DNA of 64,000 nt from JAHEJA01 sp965656445 (lineage in GTDB: Bacteria; Pseudomonadota; Alphaproteobacteria; Rhodobacterales; Rhodobacteraceae): positions 248,001-312,000 of the forward strand of contig CBFHKO010000002.1 in assembly GCA_965656445.1 (NCBI GenBank), read 5' to 3'. The translations under genes were made by a program, and so were the position numbers. How positions within the stretch are numbered: position 1 is the stretch's first letter; the number at the start of each line of letters is the position of its first letter. Positions 60,198 to 64,000 of the stretch are shown in pieces. The notes beneath the pieces were generated by a model. That model ran no database searches. It had not been told where the DNA came from and was given only the letters and a program-made list of their open reading frames with translations.

Positions 60198-61235
60198 TTA
60201 GTCCTCCATCACGCCTTTGCGACCCATCAATCCACGAGGGCGCGTCAGCAAAATTACGATTGCAGCCAAATAAATGACCACTTGGTTGATGCCTGGAAGG
60301 GCTTCGAGAACAACTTGCATCGATGCAAAGCTTTCCAAAATACCCAAGAGCAGGCCAGCGAGAACAGCACCGGGAAGGGATCCCATGCCGCCAACCACAA
60401 CAACAACGAAGGAAATAACCAAGAAATCCATGCCCATATGATAGTTGGGCGCAACGATTGGGTTATACATAACACCAGCAAGACCAGCGATAGCCGCAGC
60501 AAGACCAAACATAATTGTAAAACGGCGATCAACGTTAATACCCAAAAGGCCAACTGTTTCACGATCCGCCATACCTGCGCGAACAACCATACCGAAGGTC
60601 GTGAATTGCAAGAAGGCAAAGATGGCACCAGTGATGAGCGCTGCAAAGCAGAAGTAAATCACGCGCCAGTAAGGATACATAACTGCGCCAGCTTCGAAGC
60701 CAACGTATTTCCCAAGGTCCATAGCCCCAACCAATGCGGCAGGTTCCGGCGCTTGGATAGACATCGCACCAAAGTTTGCTTTGACGATCTCTTGCAAAAC
60801 AATGGCGAGGCCGAAAGTCACAAGGATTTGGTCCGCATGTGGGCGTTTATAGAAATGCTTGATCAAGCCGCGTTCCATTACGACGCCTACGAGCATCATA
60901 AATGGAATACAAATCAGGATAGAAAGTGGGACGGACCAATCTGTGATGATTGCGCCAGCCGCTTCGCCGAACCAATGTTCAACGTACAGCGTTTCTTTGG
61001 GGCCACCAAAGCTAAAGCCGCCAACAGTTTCTGTTGTCGCGCCATCAGCAACAAAGCCGAGTTGAAGTGCTGAATTGAGTGCAACTGTGCAAAACGCGCC
61101 GAGCATAAACAACGCGCCGTGCGCAAAGTTTACAACACCGAGCGTACCGAAGATCAAAGTCAGACCAAGGGCAATCAACGCATAAGCGCTCCCTTTGTCC
61201 AACCCGTTCAATATTTGTAGAAGTATCTGGTCCAT
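60198..61235 (-). CDS. livH: Liv-type ABC transporter permease LivH
   Basis: 345 aa permease, about eight helices. Opening MDQILLQILNGLDKGSAYALIALGLTLIFGTLGVVNFAHGALFMLGAF is the LivH signature. A roughly 45-residue periplasmic insertion (GFVADGATTETVGGFSFGGPKETLYVEHWFGEAAGAIITDW) is longer than in amino-acid LivH and is characteristic of this subfamily. The attenuator 61320-61346 separates it from the binding protein. Confidence 0.9.
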   Translation of the reverse strand: MDQILLQILNGLDKGSAYALIALGLTLIFGTLGVVNFAHGALFMLGAFCTVALNSALQLGFVADGATTETVGGFSFGGPKETLYVEHWFGEAAGAIITDWSVPLSILICIPFMMLVGVVMERGLIKHFYKRPHADQILVTFGLAIVLQEIVKANFGAMSIQAPEPAALVGAMDLGKYVGFEAGAVMYPYWRVIYFCFAALITGAIFAFLQFTTFGMVVRAGMADRETVGLLGINVDRRFTIMFGLAAAIAGLAGVMYNPIVAPNYHMGMDFLVISFVVVVVGGMGSLPGAVLAGLLLGILESFASMQVVLEALPGINQVVIYLAAIVILLTRPRGLMGRKGVMED

Positions 61236-61319
61236 TTGGCCCCCTGGGTCCCATGGGTAGGTGTATTTTTAAGAGGTGAATTCGACACGAGGCGTCGAAA
61301 GTGGTTTTATGAATGAAAT

Positions 61320-61346
61320 GCCCCGCCTACATGGTGCAGGCGGGGC
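61320..61346 (-). terminator. Attenuator hairpin between the binding-protein gene and livH
   Basis: GCCCCGCCT / AGGCGGGGC with a 9-nt loop (61320-61346), followed on the reverse strand by ATTTCATT. It probably lets the binding protein be made in excess over the membrane subunits. Confidence 0.7.
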
Positions 61347-61353
61347 AAAGACA

Positions 61354-62709
61354 TTATGCACCTGTGTTACAAGTACCTAGATCGCCACCGAAGATTGACG
61401 CGTCATATGTCACTTGCTCAGCAGGTGTTACGTCAACGATTTCAAGAAGATCGAAGTCTGATTGTGGGTTTTCATTCCCCTTCACAACAAGAACGTCTTT
61501 GAAGCACTGGTGGTCTTCTGCACGGTACAATGTTGGACCATTACCTAGACCGTCAAACTGGAAGCCTTCTAGTGCTTCTGCAACCGCACATGGGTTGAAG
61601 GAGCCAGCACGCTGAACAGCATCAGCATACAGAAGTGTCTGACAGTAAACAGTGTGCGCCGCCTGTGAGGGTGGGAAGCCGTATTTTTTGCCGAATGATT
61701 CAACAAATGCGTTTGTGCCCGCATAGCGTGAACCTGCAACATTTTCCAAAGACCAGTGCCAGTTTGTAGAACCGAAGATGCCTGCAACGTTTTTGCCCGC
61801 ACCTTGCGCCATGAGACGTGAGTACAATGGAACAACGATTTCAAAGTTCTTACCGTTTGCTTCAGCTGCGCGCAGACCGAACTGAACCGCTGATGTCAAA
61901 GAGTTAACCATGTTGCCGCCGTAGTGGTTAAGAACCAAAACGTCTGCGCCAGAGTTTAGAACTGGTGCCACATATGAAGAGAAGTCAGTTTGAGCCAAAG
62001 GTGTTTTAACGGCTGCAACTGTTTCCCAACCCATTGCTTCTGTAGATGTACGAACAGCTTCTTCTGTTGTGTAACCCCAGTTATAGTCAGCAGTTAGGTG
62101 GTAAGCTTTACGGTCTGTGCCGTAACGATCCGCTAGGATCGGCGCAAGAGCAGCACCTGACATGTATGAGTTAAAGAAGTGACGGAAGCCGTTTGCTTTT
62201 TTGTCTTTACCGGTTGTGTCGTTTGAGTGTGTCAAACCAGCCATAAAGATGATGCCAGCTTCTTGGCAAAGCGCTTGAACCGCAACCGCAACACCAGAAG
62301 ATGACCCACCAGTGATCATAACTGCGCCGTCTTTTTCGATCATGGAACGTGCAGATGCGCGCGCCGCGTCAGGTTTTGTTTGCGTGTCGCCTGTGACGTA
62401 TTCGATTTTTTTGCCCAAGATGCCTGAGCCGTTCAAAACTTTTGATGAGAACGTGTTCATCATGCCGCCGTCGCCGCCACCGTTGAGGTGCTCAACTGCG
62501 AGCTTATATGCACGAAGCTCGTCCGCGCCTTCGTCGGCATATGGGCCGGACTGAGGAACGTTGAAACCCAAAGTGACTGTGGAACCAGTTGGATCGTTTG
62601 TGAAAGCTGCGACAGATGACGCTGTGAAAATTGTAGGAACTGCGAGACCTGCGCCGGCCGCTGCACCTGTTTTAATCACGCCGCGGCGTGTGAGGTTTGA
62701 TTTGGACAT
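61354..62709 (-). CDS. Liv-type periplasmic binding protein, Tat-exported
   Basis: 451 aa. Twin-arginine signal MSKSNLTRRGVIKTGAAAGAGLAVP, then a Peripla_BP_6 domain (VTLGFNVPQSGPYADEGADELRAYKLAVEHLNGGG, ITGGSSSGVAVAVQALCQEAGIIFMAGLTHSND). Start at 62709 with GGGAGG upstream; an extension to 62823 is unsupported. Neighbouring acsA and the ScfR regulator suggest an acetate- or short-chain-carboxylate-related substrate, but classic branched-chain amino acid uptake cannot be excluded. Divergent from the scfR-like gene. Confidence 0.85.
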   Translation of the reverse strand: MSKSNLTRRGVIKTGAAAGAGLAVPTIFTASSVAAFTNDPTGSTVTLGFNVPQSGPYADEGADELRAYKLAVEHLNGGGDGGMMNTFSSKVLNGSGILGKKIEYVTGDTQTKPDAARASARSMIEKDGAVMITGGSSSGVAVAVQALCQEAGIIFMAGLTHSNDTTGKDKKANGFRHFFNSYMSGAALAPILADRYGTDRKAYHLTADYNWGYTTEEAVRTSTEAMGWETVAAVKTPLAQTDFSSYVAPVLNSGADVLVLNHYGGNMVNSLTSAVQFGLRAAEANGKNFEIVVPLYSRLMAQGAGKNVAGIFGSTNWHWSLENVAGSRYAGTNAFVESFGKKYGFPPSQAAHTVYCQTLLYADAVQRAGSFNPCAVAEALEGFQFDGLGNGPTLYRAEDHQCFKDVLVVKGNENPQSDFDLLEIVDVTPAEQVTYDASIFGGDLGTCNTGA

Positions 62710-62838
62710 ATAATCCTCCCATAAATGATTTTGTAAAGCAGGCTCCTCTTCCTGCGATACGCGCACATGTAGTGCTGTCGCATAATGGGACTGTTTGTGA
62801 AAATTTCGCAATAAATACCTCAAACGAATTATAATTTC

Positions 62839-62886
62839 TGTAAATTATTACACATTATCGTTACATTAATTGTAAATTAATTTACA
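62839..62886. promoter_or_regulatory. TGTAA/TTACA palindromes between the Liv operon and the ScfR gene
   Basis: TGTAAATTATTACA (62839-62852, TGTAA-N4-TTACA), an inverted TTACA-N5-TGTAA pair between them, and a perfect 16-bp palindrome TGTAAATTAATTTACA (62871-62886). Together they form a cluster of AT-rich dyads between two divergent operons and are good candidates for the operator of the adjacent regulator. FNR-type and NtrC-type sites do not match. Confidence 0.6.
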
Positions 62887-62926
62887 CTGCCGTGCAGAAT
62901 GGCTTTGAAAACATGAAAGGATTCTC

Positions 62927-64000
62927 ATGTCGGGACTTGGTTCAATTGGGGCGAGAATTCGGGATACTCGGGTATCCCAAGGGATACGTCAGGCTCAACT
63001 GGCCCAATTGGTCGATATTTCACCGTCCTATTTGAATTTGATCGAACATGATCGGCGCAGAATCGGCGGAAAACTCTTGCTCAAGTTCGCAGAAGTGCTC
63101 GGGGTTGAGGTTTCTGTTCTAAGTGCAGGCGCGGGGGCTGCGATTGTTGGCCGTCTCATGGAGGTTAATGCCAGCCATGGCGGGGATATTGAGGATGCTG
63201 AAGCTTCGGCTAATGAGTTTGCCTCGCGCTTTGCTGAGTGGGCCGATCTGTTGGTCGGGCTCGACCGTCAGGTGCGCGTTCTCGAGCAAACAGTGGACAC
63301 GCTAACAGATAGGCTTGCGCATGACCCCCATCTCGCGGCCTCGCTGCATGAAGTTTTAACGACGGTCACCGCCATTAAATCAACCAGTTCGATTTTGGCC
63401 GATACAGATGAAATCGAAGTCGAGTGGCAAAACAGGTTTCACCGAAACTTAAATGAAGACAGTAGCAGATTAGCAGATAGTGCCTCGGCTTTGGTGGATT
63501 ACTTGGACGGTGCTAGTCGGGATCAGCGCACTAATAGCGTTCCGCAAGAGGCGCTTGAAGCGGCCTTTGAAACACGCGGGTTTCATTTTCCCGAAATTGA
63601 GAATGACCCGCGTCAGATTCCAGCTCTTATCAAGCAACTTGATCTCTCTCAGAGTGCAGCGCGTCACCTCGCGCATGCCTTTTTCGAACAATATTGCACG
63701 GATGCTTTGGAATTTCCGATGGAGCAGGTGCGCGTTTCTGTTATTCAGCATGGACCGGATCCGATAGCAATTGCACAATCCTACAAGCTTGACCTTTCTT
63801 TGGTCATGCGGCGCCTTGCCTATCTCCCCGAAGACTTGGTGGGGCCAATCGGCTTTGTGTCCTGTGACAGTTCAGGAAGCTTTCTGTCCCGTAAACCTGT
63901 GCGTGGCTTTCATATTCCCCGCTTTGGGTCCGCCTGTGCGATCTGGCCATTGTTTGAGGCAATGCTCAGCCCCCATCGCCCCATCCTGCAGCGGGTCACG
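62927..64000 (+). CDS. ScfR-family (short-chain fatty acyl) regulator, partial
   Basis: Open to the window end (358 codons, no stop); the gene is cut off. The N-terminal XRE HTH (IGARIRDTRVSQGIRQAQLAQLVDISPSYLNLIEHDRRRIGGKLL, residues about 6-50) is followed by a long helical region and the DUF2083-like part, with VRVSVIQHGPDPIAIAQSYKLDLSLVMRRLAYLP and ending with the conserved GSACAIWPLFEAM. This is the layout of short-chain fatty acyl regulators such as PccR, MccR and RamB, which sense acyl-CoA levels. The divergent Liv/acsA operon is the obvious target. AAAGGATT lies upstream of the ATG. Confidence 0.82.
   Translation, partial: MSGLGSIGARIRDTRVSQGIRQAQLAQLVDISPSYLNLIEHDRRRIGGKLLLKFAEVLGVEVSVLSAGAGAAIVGRLMEVNASHGGDIEDAEASANEFASRFAEWADLLVGLDRQVRVLEQTVDTLTDRLAHDPHLAASLHEVLTTVTAIKSTSSILADTDEIEVEWQNRFHRNLNEDSSRLADSASALVDYLDGASRDQRTNSVPQEALEAAFETRGFHFPEIENDPRQIPALIKQLDLSQSAARHLAHAFFEQYCTDALEFPMEQVRVSVIQHGPDPIAIAQSYKLDLSLVMRRLAYLPEDLVGPIGFVSCDSSGSFLSRKPVRGFHIPRFGSACAIWPLFEAMLSPHRPILQRVT

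Noticed and set aside
60078..61073. Long forward open frame opposite livH
   Set aside because: Antisense to a clearly conserved permease; the predicted protein is rich in His/Asn/Lys with no recognisable domain, as expected for the complement of a hydrophobic coding region.
1..64000. tRNA, rRNA, CRISPR, prophage or insertion sequences
   Set aside because: No cloverleaf-like segments, rRNA landmarks, regular spacer-repeat arrays, integrases or transposases were seen on either strand. A tRNAscan and CRISPR search could confirm.

Overview
The window is a gene-dense stretch of an alphaproteobacterial chromosome, most likely a roseobacter-group member of the Rhodobacteraceae with moderate GC. The evidence is lineage-typical content: ThyX, an LdtR-like MarR regulator, SdhE, intracellular PHA genes with PhaR operators, DUF6476/DUF6524/DUF2842/DUF2155 proteins, the complex I NDUFA12 homologue followed by MlaD, DUF2155, aat, accC and accB, clpP-clpX, and a soxSRT/soxVWXYZABCD thiosulfate locus. 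The sequence alone does not identify a species. I found no tRNA, rRNA, CRISPR array, prophage or insertion sequence. No gene-free stretch exceeds 300 bases.

Layout. Positions 1-7.5 kb: start of an aspartate aminotransferase (reverse), an XRE regulator with sdhE, an ldtR-like regulator, glyoxalase I, a lipoprotein, thyX, a DUF6476 membrane protein overlapping the start of an RluA-type pseudouridine synthase, the heat-shock sigma factor rpoH, and a Gfo/Idh/MocA dehydrogenase. 7.5-11.9 kb: polyhydroxyalkanoate locus phaZ / phaC-phaP-phaR. 11.9-21.1 kb: a large reverse-strand cluster that couples a polar amino-acid-type ABC importer and a DAO-type oxidase to a gamma-glutamylation pathway (two glutamine-synthetase-like ligases, an amidotransferase/hydrolase, a PuuB-like oxidase). 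It is probably for polyamine or another amine. 21.2-31 kb: small operons and housekeeping genes (TerB-like, rlmJ, pyrG, secG, purA, a GIY-YIG protein, yjbQ, nrdR, ribD).

31-35.5 kb: a group 2-type capsule operon (kpsS, export lipoprotein, kpsC). Two of its three genes, the export lipoprotein and kpsS, are each interrupted by one in-frame amber codon while the rest of the reading frame is intact. 35.7-46.5 kb: ribE, then divergent sox operons (soxS-hbp-soxR-soxT reverse; soxVWXYZABCD forward). These are a periplasmic thiosulfate-oxidising system under a SoxR (ArsR-family) repressor, and soxEFGH are absent after soxD. 46.5-53.6 kb: a GlxA-type regulator, clpP-clpX, the NDUFA12/MlaD/DUF2155 genes, aat and acetyl-CoA carboxylase accB-accC. 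53.9-64 kb: an acyl-CoA ligase, then acetyl-CoA synthetase downstream of a complete Liv-type ABC importer, with a divergent ScfR-family regulator cut by the window end.

The most unusual sequence-level signals are the two amber-interrupted capsule genes; two very similar 11-bp stem-loops whose 3' arms carry the Shine-Dalgarno sequence of the next gene (upstream of the ldtR-like gene and the Gfo/Idh gene); a terminator-like hairpin inside the start of kpsC; a set of PhaR-type operators; and a GIY-YIG nuclease joined to a RAMA-like domain.
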